Below are positions 46,881 to 59,093 of a stretch of 64,000 nt of DNA, piece after piece. Position numbers and translations under genes: made by a program. Below the pieces are notes generated by a model. It searched no databases. It worked only from the letters and a program-made list of their open reading frames with translations, and was not told where the DNA came from. Source of the DNA: Streptomyces sedi (lineage in GTDB: Bacteria; Actinomycetota; Actinomycetes; Streptomycetales; Streptomycetaceae); contig NZ_VDGT01000009.1 of assembly GCF_006335015.1 (NCBI RefSeq), positions 1 to 64,000 on the forward strand. The letters are read 5' to 3'. Positions within the stretch are counted from its first letter, which is position 1, and each line of letters starts with the position of its first letter.

Positions 46881-49411
46881 TCACGCGCCGCGCAGCGTCG
46901 CCCCCGTGCGGGAGACCGCCGTCGCCACGGCCGCCTCGCGGGCCGCGGTGGCCTCCTCGGCGGTCAGCGTCCGGTCGGGGGCCCGGAAACGCAGCGCGTA
47001 GGCGAGGGACTTCCGCCCGGCGCCCAGCTGTTCACCGGTGAAGACGTCGAACAGCCGCACGGACTCCAGCAGTTCACCCGCGCCGGCGCGCAGCGCGCCC
47101 TCCACCTCGGCGGCGGGCACCGCGTTGTCCACCACCAGCGCCACGTCCTGGGTGGCCACCGGGAAGGTGGAGATGTCCGGCCCGGCGACCGGGCCGCCCG
47201 CGGCCTCGGCCAGCACGTCCAGGTCCAGCTCCATCGCGCAGGAGCGCTCCGGGAGCCCCAGCGCCTTCACCACGCGCGGGTGCAGCTCGCCCGCGTGCCC
47301 GACCAGCCGGCGTTCGCCGTCCAGCCGCACCCGCAGCGCCGCGCAGCGGCCCGGGTGCCATGGCTCGTGCTGGTCGCGCTCCACGATCAGCTCGACGCGC
47401 GCCTCACGGGCCACGACCCGCGCGGCCTCCACTGCGTCGGCCCAGCCGGCCGGCCGCTCGCCGCCCCACCAGCCGGCGGCCTCCCTCGCGCCGGAGAGCA
47501 CCACGGCGACGTGGCGCGGCTGCGGCGGCACGGCCGCCCGCAGCGCGGCGGCCTCCTCGTCGGTCGGCCGACGGGTCACCGGCGGCCGGGTCGCCGCCGG
47601 CTCCAGGCCGGTCGGGCGGAAGACCAGGCCGCTCTCGAAGAGCGCCAGGTCACCGCTGCCCCGGCCGTGGTTGCGGCGCGCCGTCTCCAGCAACCCGGGC
47701 AGCAACGTGGTGCGCAGCCACGGCTCCTCCTCGGAGAGCGGGTTGGCCAGCCGCACCGCGCGGCGCCGCGGGTCGTCCGCCGGCAGGCCCAGCGCGTCCA
47801 GCGCCTTCTCGCCCACGAACGGGTAGTTGAGCGTCTCGACATAGCCGGCGCCGGCCAGCGCGCGGCCCACCCGGCGGCGCAGCCGCTGCCCCTCGGTCAG
47901 GCCGCGGCCCGCCGGGGGCCGTGGCAGGGTGGAGGGCAGCGACGCGTAGCCCTCCAGTCGCAGCACCTCCTCGGCCAGGTCGTTCGGCTCCGTCAGGTCC
48001 GGCCGCCAGCTCGGCGCCGTCACGTCGAGGATGTCGGAACCGTCGACCGCGCAGCCGACCTCCTGGAGCCGGCGGACCACGACCTCGCGGCCGTAGGTCA
48101 CGCCCGCCACCCGGTCGGGGTGGTCGGCCCGCATCTCGACGGTGGCCGGCGGGGCCGGAGTCCCGACGTCGGTGACGCCCTCGCCCGCCGTGCCGCCGGC
48201 GAGCAACACCAGCAGGTCCACGGCGCGTTGGGCGGCGGCGCCGGCCGCGGCCGGGTCCACGCCGCGCTCGAAGCGGCGCGACGCCTCGCTGCTCAGCCGG
48301 TGGCGACGTGAGGCCCTCGCGACGGTGACCGCGTCGAAGTGCGCGGCCTCGATCACGACGGCGGTAGTGCCCACCTCGGGCGCCAGCGGGCTGCGCGGCT
48401 CCTGCGGGACGTCGGCGATCTCGGTGTTCGCGCCGCCCATCACGCCGGCGAGCCCGACGGGCCCCCGGTCGTCGGCGATGACCAGGTCCTCCGGGTGCAG
48501 CTTCCGTTCGACGCCGTCGAGCGTCGTCAGCCGCTCCCCCGCCGCCGCGCGGCGGACCACGATCGTGCCGTTCAACCGGGCCGCGTCGTAGGCGTGCAGC
48601 GGCTGGCCCAGCTCCAGCATCACGTAGTTGGTGATGTCGACGGCCAACGACACCGGCCGCATCCCGGACTTCTGGAGCCGGCGGCGCATCCAGATCGGCG
48701 ACCTGGCGTCGGGCCGCACCCCGGTGACCACGCGGGCGACGAAACGGTCGCAGGCCGCCTCGTCCTCGATCCGCACCGGGTGCCCGGGGCCGCCGGCCGC
48801 CGGGACGTCCAGCAGCGCCGGGTCGCGCAGCGGCAGCCCGAACGCGGTGGCCGTCTCCCGGGCGACGCCCCGCATCGACAGGCAGTAGCCGCGGTCGGTG
48901 GTGACCGCGATGTCCAGGACCTCGTCGAGGAGTTCGAGCAGCGTGATGGCGTCCGTGCCCACCTCGTGCTCGGGCGGCAGCACCATGATGCCGTCGTGGT
49001 CCTCGCCGACGCCCAGCTCGCGCGCCGAGCAGATCATGCCCTCGGAGGTGTGGCCGTAGGTCTTGCGCGCCGAGATCTTGAACCCGCCGGGCAGCACCGC
49101 GCCCGGCAGGACCACGACCACCTTGTCGCCGACGGCGAAGTTGGTCGCGCCGCAGATGATGTTCTGCGGCTGGCCGGTGCCGTTGGCCTGGCCGACGTCG
49201 ACCTGGCAGTAGCGGATCGGCTTCTTGAACTCCGTCAACTCCTCGATGGCGAGGACCCGTCCGACCACCAGCGGGCCGGTCAGGTCGGCGCCGAGGCGCT
49301 CGACCAGCTCGACCTCCAGGCCGGCGGAGATCAGCCGGGTGGCCACCTCGCGCCCGCCGACCTCGGACGGCAGGTCCACGTACTCCCGGAGCCAGGAAAG
49401 GGGCACGCGCA

Positions 49412-49412
<1 letters not shown>
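46881..49412 (-). CDS. pheT: Phenylalanyl-tRNA synthetase beta chain
   Basis: An 843-aa protein. It contains in order: the N-terminal [12 protein letters not shown] start, a tRNA-binding (EMAP/OB) domain near 40-150, the B3/B4 editing domain in the middle (~210-400), B5, and a C-terminal ferredoxin-like anticodon-binding domain ([13 protein letters not shown]...[15 protein letters not shown]). Length is typical. It pairs with PheS to charge tRNA-Phe. Start overlaps the pheS stop by one base (TGATG). Confidence 0.97.
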
Positions 49413-51758
<2,346 letters not shown>

Positions 51759-51905
51759 CCCCTCGCCCCTCTCCCAGTGGTTCGCACCGAGCACGCCCAA
51801 CCCGCCCCGAAAAGGGGCCGATTGAACAGGCAATCATCCCGCGTGGACCCCCGCCAGAGCACCTGCCGTGGCTACAGCCCTCGGGGGCGAACGTTGTGGG
51901 CGGCG

Positions 51906-52754
51906 TCAGGGACGGCGATCGCCGGGGCGCCGCTGGGCGCGCGCCGACGCGTAGAGGCAGACGGCCGCCGCCGTCGCCAGGTTGAGGCTCTCCGCCGCGC
52001 CGTGGATCGGCACCCGCACCACCGCGTCGGCCAGCCGCGTCGTCTCCTCGGGCAGCCCCCACGCCTCGTTGCCGAATATCCAGGCGGTGGGGCCGCCCAT
52101 GGTCCCCTCGTCCAGCTCGTCGTCCAGGTCCCGCGCGCCCCCGCCGTCGGCGGCCAGCACCCGCACCCCGGCGCCGCGCAGTCCGGTGACCGCCTCGGCC
52201 ACGGGAACGCCGACGGCCACCGGCAGATGGAACAGGCTGCCGACGGAGGCACGCACCGCCTTCGGGTTGTACAGGTCGACCGAGGCATCGGTCAGCACCA
52301 CCGCGTCGGCGCCGGCGGCGTCGGCGCAGCGCAGGACCGTTCCGGCGTTCCCCGGGTCACGGACGTGCGCCAACACCGCGACCAGCCGGGGCCCGGCGGC
52401 CAGCACCTCGGCGAACGGGCGGTCCAGGAACGCGCAGACCCCCACGAGCCCCTGCGGGGTCACCGTCTGCGAGATCGAGGCGACGACCTCGGGGTCGGCC
52501 CGGTGGACCCGGGCGCCGACGGCCTCGGCCGCCTCGACCACCTCGGCGTAGCGCTCGGCGGCCTCCGGGCTGACGAACAGCTCACGCAGCGTCGCCTCGC
52601 CGTCGGCGGAACGGTGCGCCACCGCCTCCCTGACCGCCTGCGGTCCCTCCGCCAGGAAGCGCCGCTCACGCCCACGCAGGCTGCGCCGCGCCAGCCGGCG
52701 GGCGGCGGCCACACGGGGGGAACGCGCTGAGGTCAGCTGGGTGCCAGGGGGCAT
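51906..52754 (-). CDS. TrmH/SpoU-family RNA 2'-O-methyltransferase
   Basis: A 282-aa protein when started at ATG 52754. An N-terminal RNA-binding substrate domain (RRFLAEGPQAVREAVAH) is followed by a SPOUT methylase: motif 1 VLAHVRDPGNAGTVLRCADAAG, motif 2 WIFGNEAWGL and motif 3 VPIHGAAESLNLATAAAVCLY, together forming the trefoil knot SAM site. It methylates a ribose in rRNA or tRNA; the exact target is not readable. It lies 126 bp after rplT on the same strand. Confidence 0.93.
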   Translation of the reverse strand: MPPGTQLTSARSPRVAAARRLARRSLRGRERRFLAEGPQAVREAVAHRSADGEATLRELFVSPEAAERYAEVVEAAEAVGARVHRADPEVVASISQTVTPQGLVGVCAFLDRPFAEVLAAGPRLVAVLAHVRDPGNAGTVLRCADAAGADAVVLTDASVDLYNPKAVRASVGSLFHLPVAVGVPVAEAVTGLRGAGVRVLAADGGGARDLDDELDEGTMGGPTAWIFGNEAWGLPEETTRLADAVVRVPIHGAAESLNLATAAAVCLYASARAQRRPGDRRP

Positions 52755-52833
52755 GAACGGCGCACTCGCTTCGATACGACGGCTGTGGAGAGCCTCCCCG
52801 ACGCGCGGCACCGGCCGGCGCGGGGGAAGCGAC

Positions 52834-52862
52834 GGACCCGCAGGCGAGGAACCTGCGGGTCC
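52834..52862 (-). terminator. Terminator of the infC-rpmI-rplT operon
   Basis: A perfect 11-bp stem (GGACCCGCAGG, 52834-52844, with 52852-52862) with a 7-nt loop begins 18 bp after the rplT stop. Confidence 0.8.
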
Positions 52863-52879
52863 GGGAAGAGCGGGATCGC

Positions 52880-53263
52880 TCAGGCGGCCTTCGGCGCGTT
52901 GACGTCGCTCGGCAGCGCCTTCTGGGCGGTCTCGACCAGCGCCGCGAAGGCGGACGGGTCGTTGACGGCCAGCTCGGCGAGCATCTTGCGGTCCACCTCG
53001 ATCTCAGCGGCCTTCAGGCCCTGGATGAAGCGGTTGTAGGTGACGCCGTTGGCGCGGGCGGCGGCGTTGATCCGCTGGATCCACAGCTGCCGGAAGTCGC
53101 CCTTGCGCTTCTTGCGGTCGTTGTAGTTGTAGACGAGGGAGTGGGTGACCTGCTCCTTCGCCTTGCGGTACAGCCGCGAGCGCTGGCCGCGGTAGCCGCT
53201 GGCCTGTTCGAGGATCGCCCTGCGCTTCTTGTGGGCGTTGACTGCCCGCTTGACGCGTGCCAC
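52880..53263 (-). CDS. rplT: 50S ribosomal protein L20
   Basis: A 127-aa protein with GTG start (AAGGAG upstream). The basic N-terminus ([22 protein letters not shown]) and [11 protein letters not shown], plus the globular C-terminal domain, are complete. It binds 23S rRNA early in assembly. Last gene of the operon. Confidence 0.98.
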   Translation of the reverse strand: MARVKRAVNAHKKRRAILEQASGYRGQRSRLYRKAKEQVTHSLVYNYNDRKKRKGDFRQLWIQRINAAARANGVTYNRFIQGLKAAEIEVDRKMLAELAVNDPSAFAALVETAQKALPSDVNAPKAA

Positions 53264-53369
53264 GTGTGTACTCCTTGTAGCGGGGCCGTGGAAAGGTCAC
53301 ACGGCCCGGAACGGATGGGTCCCGGTCGATCCGCCGACCGCCTCCGCCGGGGCGGGCGGTCGGCGCGGA

Positions 53370-53564
53370 TCACTTGCCGAGAAGCTTCTTGATCCTCTTG
53401 GCGTCGGCCGGAGCGGTCTCCGTGGTGCCGGCCAGGCGGCGGGTCAGGGTGGAGGGCTTGTGCTCCAGGTAGTGACGGCGACCGGCGCGCTGGCGCATCA
53501 CCTTGCCCGAGCCACTGACCTTGAACCGCTTGCCGGTACCGGTGTGCGTCTTGTTCTTCGGCAT
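53370..53564 (-). CDS. rpmI: 50S ribosomal protein L35
   Basis: A 64-aa basic protein from ATG 53564: [20 protein letters not shown] and the [10 protein letters not shown] segment are diagnostic. It lies between infC and rplT as in most bacteria. Confidence 0.98.
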   Translation of the reverse strand: MPKNKTHTGTGKRFKVSGSGKVMRQRAGRRHYLEHKPSTLTRRLAGTTETAPADAKRIKKLLGK

Positions 53565-53622
53565 GATCGCCGTACTCTCCTCGTTGTTCTGTCCAGTGAA
53601 CCCGCGGGGAAGGCGGCCCGTG

Positions 53623-54213
53623 TCAGGCCGTCGTCTTCCCCTTCTGGCGTTCGGCCTTGCGGGCGGCCTGGGCCTCACGCGCCTCGGCCATCGCCTCGGT
53701 CTTCTTCTTGTGCGGACCGAGAACCATGATCATGTTTCGGCCGTCCTGCTTGGGGTTGGACTCGACAAAGCCCAGATCCTGGACGTCCTCCGCGAGGCGC
53801 TGGAGCAGTCGGAAGCCCAGCTCGGGGCGGGACTGCTCACGGCCGCGGAACATGATCGTGATCTTGACCTTGTCCCCCTGCTTGAGGAACCGGACGACAT
53901 GACCCTTCTTGGTGTCGTAGTCGTGCGGGTCGATCTTCGGCCGGAGCTTCATCTCCTTGATGACCGTGTGCGCCTGGTTCTTGCGCGCCTCACGGGCCTT
54001 CATGGCCGACTCGTACTTGAACTTTCCGTAGTCCATGAGCTTGCACACCGGCGGGCGGGCGTTGGCCGCCACCTCTACCAGGTCCAGGTCGTACTCCTGG
54101 GCAAGCTCCAGGGCCTTGGCAAGCGGCACGATGCCGACCTGCTCGCCACTGGGACCGACGAGTCGCACCTCGGGGACGCGAATCCGGTCGTTGATACGGG
54201 GCTCGGCGCTGAT
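53623..54213 (-). CDS. infC: Translation initiation factor IF-3, with an AUC start codon
   Basis: A 196-aa protein. The conserved start [19 protein letters not shown] is preceded by ATC (54213-54211), which has AGGAGG four bases upstream. No ATG or GTG at a fitting distance exists; the GTG at 54237 is on the wrong side of that ribosome site. Rare AUU/AUC starts on infC let IF-3, which rejects non-standard codons, repress its own synthesis. Both IF-3 domains are complete ([40 protein letters not shown]). It leads the infC-rpmI-rplT operon behind a structured leader. Confidence 0.95.
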   Translation of the reverse strand: MSAEPRINDRIRVPEVRLVGPSGEQVGIVPLAKALELAQEYDLDLVEVAANARPPVCKLMDYGKFKYESAMKAREARKNQAHTVIKEMKLRPKIDPHDYDTKKGHVVRFLKQGDKVKITIMFRGREQSRPELGFRLLQRLAEDVQDLGFVESNPKQDGRNMIMVLGPHKKKTEAMAEAREAQAARKAERQKGKTTA

Positions 54214-54296
54214 GGGGCCTCCTCGGTTGCGCCGCACGGTTGCCTGGCGGACAGCCGTGCCGGATAGATCGTGTGACCGCCGACCCTCCGGGGCAC

Positions 54297-54328
54297 AAAA
54301 AACGCCCCGACCGGCACACAGGCGGGGC
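54297..54328 (-). terminator. Intrinsic terminator/attenuator in the infC leader
   Basis: On the minus strand GCCCCG (54328-54323) pairs with CGGGGC (54309-54304), closing a loop of 13 nt, followed by G and six U (54302-54297). It is about 85 nt before the infC start, so it would stop transcription before the operon unless relieved. True U-tract terminators are rare in this window. Confidence 0.75.
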
Positions 54329-54346
54329 TCCGAAACACAGACCGGG

Positions 54347-54376
54347 AGCGCCCACACGGTGTGACCGTGAGGCGCT
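54347..54376 (-). promoter_or_regulatory. Leader hairpin upstream of the infC attenuator
   Basis: The arms AGCGCC/GGCGCT (54347-54352 with 54371-54376) enclose a CACGG/CCGTG inner stem. It sits about 20 nt before the terminator and may be part of a switch between terminated and read-through forms. The rest of 54214-54540 has no gene other than these leader elements and the promoter of the next gene. Confidence 0.6.
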
Positions 54377-54540
54377 GCCTGACCAGAGACCTCCCGGCCC
54401 GAGGGCCAGTAAGGTGGGAGCGCGGAGCCTCCACTTGCGGGCCGTCCACACACAGGTGTCCGGCCGGTCACGCTCCAGAATACACCAGCTCGGGCACCGC
54501 GCGAACCGGACCGCCGGTCGGGGCCCTCGTCGGCGGGGCC

Positions 54541-54546
54541 TAGGGT
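54541..54546 (+). promoter_or_regulatory. Likely -10 (TAGGGT) of a leaderless promoter
   Basis: TAGGGT is followed by GGTCGCC and ATG 54554, the same layout as at 12571. No ribosome site precedes the ATG. Confidence 0.5.
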
Positions 54547-54553
54547 GGTCGCC

Positions 54554-54928
54554 ATGAGCGACGAAGCGGCCGTGGCCGGCCAGGAGCCGAGCCCGCAGGT
54601 GGCGGACCTTACCCGGGACATCGCCGAGGTACCGGCGGTCGAGGTGATCACCACGGTGGCGGTGCACCTGATGAGCTCGGCCGCGGTCAACCTGGGCCTG
54701 GCCGAGGACGGCGAGGGCCACAAGGACCTCGACGAGGCCAGGAAGCTGATCACCGCGCTGGCCGGCCTGGTCACCGCCAGCGCCACCGAGGTCGGCTCGT
54801 ACCACGCGGCTCCGCTGCGTGACGGGCTGAAGTCGCTCCAGCTCGCCTTCCGCGAAGCCTCCGCCGTGCCGGACGAGCCCGGCCAGGGCCCCGGCGAGAA
54901 GTACACGGGCCCGGTCTACGGCAAGTGA
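54554..54928 (+). CDS. DUF1844-family protein
   Basis: A 124-aa soluble protein from ATG 54554 (GTG 54545 is a less likely start). The middle [21 protein letters not shown] and the helix [15 protein letters not shown] are characteristic of DUF1844. Its function is unknown; in actinobacteria it commonly lies beside infC, divergently as here. Confidence 0.88.
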   Translation: MSDEAAVAGQEPSPQVADLTRDIAEVPAVEVITTVAVHLMSSAAVNLGLAEDGEGHKDLDEARKLITALAGLVTASATEVGSYHAAPLRDGLKSLQLAFREASAVPDEPGQGPGEKYTGPVYGK

Positions 54929-55004
54929 CCCGCGCCCGCCCGGGCACGGCCGGGCTGAGCGCCGGACGCGCGCCCGCGTCGGTGCGGTATCTCCCGACGC
55001 GACA

Positions 55005-55027
55005 GGCCCGCCCGCCCGGGGCGGGCC
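55005..55027. terminator. Bidirectional terminator between DUF1844 and aquaporin genes
   Basis: A perfect 9-bp stem (GGCCCGCCC, 55005-55013, with 55019-55027) with a 5-nt loop lies between convergent genes. Confidence 0.75.
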
Positions 55028-55042
55028 CTGGGAAGAGAGGCC

Positions 55043-55855
55043 CTAACCCCGGCTCCGCGTGCCCGCGCCGCCACCGTGCCCGTTGCGCTTGGAGAGGAAC
55101 GGCAGGTCGGAGAACCAGCCGTGCGGCTCCTCGTGGGTCAGGCGATGCGCCAGCACGGCGATGGCCGCGCCGACCAGCGGCGCCAGGACGAAGAGCCAGA
55201 GCTGGATCAGCGCGTCGCCGCCGGCGAAGATCGCCGGGCCGATGCTGCGCGCCGGGTTGACCGAGGCGCCGGTGAGCGGGATGCCGACCAGCGAGACGGC
55301 CGCCAGCGTGAGGCCGATCGGCAGGCCGTCGAGGCTGCCCAGCCGCACCCGGCGCGCGACCGAGAGATAGACGAAGACCAGCAGCGCCGTCAGCATCACC
55401 TCGGTGACGAAGGAGCCGGCGATGGACAGGCCGACGGCCGAGCGGTGGCCGTAGCCGTTGCTGCCGAACGCCTCGCCCGTCTTCAGCCCGGGCACCTGGT
55501 GGGCCACGAGGAAGAGCAGCGCCGAGCCGACGAGCGCGCCGGCCAGCTGCGCCAGCCAGTACCAGCCGGCGGCGCGCGGCGACATCCGGCCGGCCAGCAA
55601 CATGCCGAGCGTGACGGCGGGGTTGAAGTGCGCGCCCGACGTGGGCCCCAGCGCGTAGACGAGCCCCAGCAGGACGAAGCCGAAGGTCAGCGCGATGCCG
55701 AGGGAGCCGACGAACTCCCCGGCGAGGACGGCCGAACCGACGGCGAAGAAGACCAGGACCAGCGTTCCGAAGGCCTCGGCGGCCAGTGCCCTGGGGTCGT
55801 GCTCCCCGACGCCTCCGGTGGAGGCATCGGCAGAGGTGGTGGTCTCGGCGGACAT
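55043..55855 (-). CDS. aqpZ: Aquaporin (MIP family)
   Basis: A 270-aa six-helix channel. Both NPA motifs are present: HFNPAVT (78-80) and SVNPARS (200-202) with the selectivity-filter Arg203. In a hand alignment with AqpZ, the helix-5 filter His seems to be Ser (AAVSLVGIP), so water selectivity is uncertain and glycerol or other solutes are possible. The C-terminal tail ends in His/Gly-rich NGHGGGAG. Transcribed alone. Confidence 0.93.
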   Translation of the reverse strand: MSAETTTSADASTGGVGEHDPRALAAEAFGTLVLVFFAVGSAVLAGEFVGSLGIALTFGFVLLGLVYALGPTSGAHFNPAVTLGMLLAGRMSPRAAGWYWLAQLAGALVGSALLFLVAHQVPGLKTGEAFGSNGYGHRSAVGLSIAGSFVTEVMLTALLVFVYLSVARRVRLGSLDGLPIGLTLAAVSLVGIPLTGASVNPARSIGPAIFAGGDALIQLWLFVLAPLVGAAIAVLAHRLTHEEPHGWFSDLPFLSKRNGHGGGAGTRSRG

Positions 55856-55957
55856 GGACGCCTCCCGTGCCTAGCGGATCTGCTGGCAGTCTTGGCGACC
55901 CCGCGCCGCGCCGCACCCCGGCCGCCGCGTTCGGGTGACGCCGCGCTCCGGGCGGCG

Positions 55958-56686
55958 TCAGCGCCGGTAGTCGGGCTCCCCCGGGAGGGTGGCGCCGGGC
56001 GGCAGCACGGCGAGGCTCAGGCCGCGCACCAGGTGGAGGCGGAGCGTGGGGTGCGCCGCGAGGGCGGCGAGCAGCGGGCGCGCCACGGCGGCCGGGTCGG
56101 CCTCGGCGTCCGACAGCACCGCCAGCGTGCCGTCCGCCTCGCCGCCGGCGACCAGCCGGGCGGCGGCCACGGCCGGCTGGGCCGCGAGCACCTCGCGCAC
56201 CGCGGCCAGCACCTCGGGGTGCTCGGCCGGCGGTCCGCCGCCGGCGAGGGCGCGCAGCGCGGGGCCGGCCACCTCGAAGGTGACGGGGCCGGCGACGTCG
56301 AGCACCAGGGCGCCGGCGCCCTCCTGCACCGCGGCGGCCAGCGCCTGGGAGGCGGTCACCGGCACCGGGCGCGCCTCGGGCTGCCAGCGGGCCAGGGTCT
56401 CCAGCGCGGTGAAGACGGGCAGGGCGCGACGGCCGCCCGGCAGCTCCAACGTGAGCAGCGCCATCTCGCTGCTCTTCTCCCGCCGCCGGCCGGCCTCGTC
56501 GGTCTCCTCCTCACCGAGGACGGCGACCACGCCGGCCAGCAGCCGCGCCCGCGCCAGCGCCGCCACCACGGCCTCGGCGTGCGTCGCGGGGTCGGCGGCC
56601 CACGCGTCGAGGGCGGCGCGCAGCGCGGGATCGACGGTGCCGTCGTCGTCGGCGAACGCGGGCTTCGGGATGTTCTTCAGCGCCAT
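55958..56686 (-). CDS. SseB-family protein
   Basis: A 242-aa protein from ATG 56686. The order LKNIPKPAFADDDG, ALLTLELPGGRRALPVFTALETLARW and a C-terminal HLVRGLSLAVLPP matches actinobacterial SseB N-terminal-domain proteins. Their biochemical role is not settled; rhodanese activity is not implied. A GACGCCGC/GCGGCGTC hairpin at 55937-55959 overlaps its stop and may terminate it. Confidence 0.85.
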   Translation of the reverse strand: MALKNIPKPAFADDDGTVDPALRAALDAWAADPATHAEAVVAALARARLLAGVVAVLGEEETDEAGRRREKSSEMALLTLELPGGRRALPVFTALETLARWQPEARPVPVTASQALAAAVQEGAGALVLDVAGPVTFEVAGPALRALAGGGPPAEHPEVLAAVREVLAAQPAVAAARLVAGGEADGTLAVLSDAEADPAAVARPLLAALAAHPTLRLHLVRGLSLAVLPPGATLPGEPDYRR

Positions 56687-56849
56687 CCGTCGAGGGTATC
56701 CATCGGGTGTGACAAAACTTCCACCGAGTGGGGCGACCCCTACGGCGGGCGACGGGAGCGGAGCGGCACGTTCCCCCTTACGCACTGTTACCCGTTTTTC
56801 ACATAGTCGCCAGTGACTCGTGCGCTTGTGCGAGTTACGGTTTTGGACT

Positions 56850-57839
56850 ATGCATCAGAACGCCCGGCGACCAGCACGGCGGCTGCGGCCCACCCTGTTG
56901 GTGAGCACAGCCCTCGCCGGCACGCTTCTGGCGTTCGCCGTGGGGGGAGACGCAGCGGACATGACCAAGAGTGAGCTGGCCGAGCAGGTCCCCGACCGAA
57001 TACCGCCGGGCGTGCCTCCGGAGCCGGGCGACAGCACGGCCGACCGTGTCACGCCCTCCGAGATATCCCCCCACATGCTGGTCCCCGACCGCGCGGCGAA
57101 CGCGCGGCTGGCCACGCTCATGAGCGAGGCGCCGACGGAGTCGGAGGCGCGGCTCTCGGTCTCGGTGCTGGCGTTGGACAGCGGGCGTTCGGCCTCGTTC
57201 GGCAACCAGCGCTTCGACACCGCCAGCATCGTGAAGGTGGACGTCCTGGCCGCCCTGCTGCTCAAGGCGCAGGACGAGGGCCGGCAGCTGACCGTCGAGG
57301 AGCGGGCGGACGCCGAGCTGATGATCCGGATGAGCGACAACGAGGCGACCGACGCGATGTGGGCGCGGATCGACGGCGCCTCGGGTCTTGAGGCGGCCAA
57401 CGCGCGGCTGGGACTGACCGCGACCGTTCCCGGGGCCGACGGCGCCTGGGGGCTGACCCAGACCACGAGCGCCGACCAACTGGCGCTGCTGCGCACCGTC
57501 TACGCGGCGGATTCGCCGCTGGAGGCCGCCTCGCAGGAGTACCTGCACGAGCTGATGGGCACGGTGATCGACGAGCAGCGCTGGGGGATATCGGCCGCCG
57601 CCGACCCCGGCGGGGACGCCCCCGAGGGGTTCGCGCTGAAGAACGGCTGGCTGCCCCGGAGCGAGACCGGTCTCTGGGACGTCAACAGCATCGGCTGGGT
57701 CTCCTCGGGCGGCCACGAGTATCTGATCGCCGTCGTCTCGGACGGCCACTCCGACCACGCGACCGGCATCGCCGCCGTCGAGTGGGCCGCCCAGCGCGCC
57801 GTCGAGTCCCTGGCGGAGGACTCGCCTCCGGTGACCTGA
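56850..57839 (+). CDS. Secreted class A beta-lactamase-like serine hydrolase
   Basis: A 329-aa exported protein (signal-like helix at ~14-32). The serine acylation motif S126-IV-K129, the SDN loop 162-164 and a KNG (264-266) in place of KTG are in the correct order. The class A Omega-loop ExxLN is not seen, so efficient deacylation of beta-lactams is doubtful; a carboxypeptidase or esterase-like role is as likely. There is no ribosome site; TACGGT 8 nt before ATG suggests a leaderless transcript. Confidence 0.85.
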   Translation: MHQNARRPARRLRPTLLVSTALAGTLLAFAVGGDAADMTKSELAEQVPDRIPPGVPPEPGDSTADRVTPSEISPHMLVPDRAANARLATLMSEAPTESEARLSVSVLALDSGRSASFGNQRFDTASIVKVDVLAALLLKAQDEGRQLTVEERADAELMIRMSDNEATDAMWARIDGASGLEAANARLGLTATVPGADGAWGLTQTTSADQLALLRTVYAADSPLEAASQEYLHELMGTVIDEQRWGISAAADPGGDAPEGFALKNGWLPRSETGLWDVNSIGWVSSGGHEYLIAVVSDGHSDHATGIAAVEWAAQRAVESLAEDSPPVT

Positions 57840-57890
57840 CCGCCGCGAGCCCCGTTCACCGCGGTCGGACCCGGTGCGGTCGGACCTGGT

Positions 57891-59093
57891 TCAGTCGGAC
57901 CTGGCCGGCAGCCCGCCGAGCCAGAAGCGGCGGAAGAGCAGCACCCCGCCGGTGCCCAGCAGCAGCACGCCCGCGGCGCCGGCCGCCGGCGCCAGCCAGT
58001 CGGTGCCACCGCCGCCGGCGGACTCGGTGGCGGGCCCCGGGCCGAAGAACTCACCGGCGTAGACGCCGCCCTGGTCGGCGGCCGGGGCCCCGGCCGCCTC
58101 GTTGGCCGCCTCGATCGCAGCCGCCGCGTCCACCACCCCGCTGCCCACCGCGTCGTTCCTGCCGCCCTCGGGGGCGTCCTGGGCGGTCTCGGTCAGCAGC
58201 CGGCGCACCTCGGCCGGCGTGAGGTCGGGGTGGGCGGAGAGCAGCAGCGCGGCGGCGCCCGAGACGAAGGCGGCGGCGGCGGAGGTGCCCCAGCCCGTGT
58301 AGTAGCGGCCGTCGGGGTCGGCGACGATCACGTCCTTGCCCGGCGCGCTGAGCGTCGCGTACCAGCGGCGGGTGGAGAACTCGGCGGGGCTGCCGCCCCG
58401 GTCCACGGCGGCCACGGCGATGACCCCGGGGTAGCCGGCCGGGTAGGAGACGGGGTCGCCCTTCTCGCCGCCGTTCCCCGCTGAGGCGACCACCACGGCG
58501 CCCTTCTCCAGGGCGTAGCGGACCGCCGCGTCCTCCTCGGGGTCGGGGTGGGCGGAGGCGCTGTCGTCGCCGAGCGAGAGGTTGATCACGTCGGCGCCCT
58601 GGTCGGCGGCCCACCTGATGCCCTCGGCGAGGGCGCCGGCGCGTTCGTCCCTGGCCCGGTCGCGCTGCGGGTCGTCGTCCTCCAGCAGCACCCGCACGGG
58701 CAGCACCCCGGCCTCGGGTGCCACGCCGAGCACGCCGTCGCCGCGCTGACGTCCGTGGCCGTGGCCGGCGATGATGCCGGCCATCGCGGTGCCGTGGGCG
58801 GCCCAGTGGTCGTCGCCGGGCTCGGCGCCCATCCGGACGAAGTCCCAGCCGCCCTCGACGTTGTCGACGAGGTCGGGGTGGTCGGTGTCGACGCCGGTGT
58901 CCAGGACGGCGACGGTCACGCCCTCGCCGCGGGTGAACTGCCAGGCGTCCGGCGCCCGTACGGCGTCCAGTGCCCAGCGCTGCTGCTCCCGGATGGAGTC
59001 GGCGGCGGCCGGTGTGGTCGTTCCCCAGAGCACCGCCAGGGCGGCGCCCGCCGCGACGCACAGGCGCGCGTGACGCGTCGCACGCCGGCTCAT
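57891..59093 (-). CDS. mycP: Type VII secretion-associated serine protease (mycosin)
   Basis: A 400-aa subtilase with signal peptide, catalytic Asp65 (AVLDTGVD), His100 (AHGTAMAG), oxyanion Asn207 and Ser271 (GTSAAAAF), and one C-terminal membrane helix (~370-390) then a short basic tail. This order is that of mycosins, which process or support ESX secretion. No ESX core gene (EccB-E, EsxA) is in the window, but a probable type VII substrate lies at 41356. It overlaps the upstream gene by ATGA. Confidence 0.9.
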   Translation of the reverse strand: MSRRATRHARLCVAAGAALAVLWGTTTPAAADSIREQQRWALDAVRAPDAWQFTRGEGVTVAVLDTGVDTDHPDLVDNVEGGWDFVRMGAEPGDDHWAAHGTAMAGIIAGHGHGRQRGDGVLGVAPEAGVLPVRVLLEDDDPQRDRARDERAGALAEGIRWAADQGADVINLSLGDDSASAHPDPEEDAAVRYALEKGAVVVASAGNGGEKGDPVSYPAGYPGVIAVAAVDRGGSPAEFSTRRWYATLSAPGKDVIVADPDGRYYTGWGTSAAAAFVSGAAALLLSAHPDLTPAEVRRLLTETAQDAPEGGRNDAVGSGVVDAAAAIEAANEAAGAPAADQGGVYAGEFFGPGPATESAGGGGTDWLAPAAGAAGVLLLGTGGVLLFRRFWLGGLPARSD

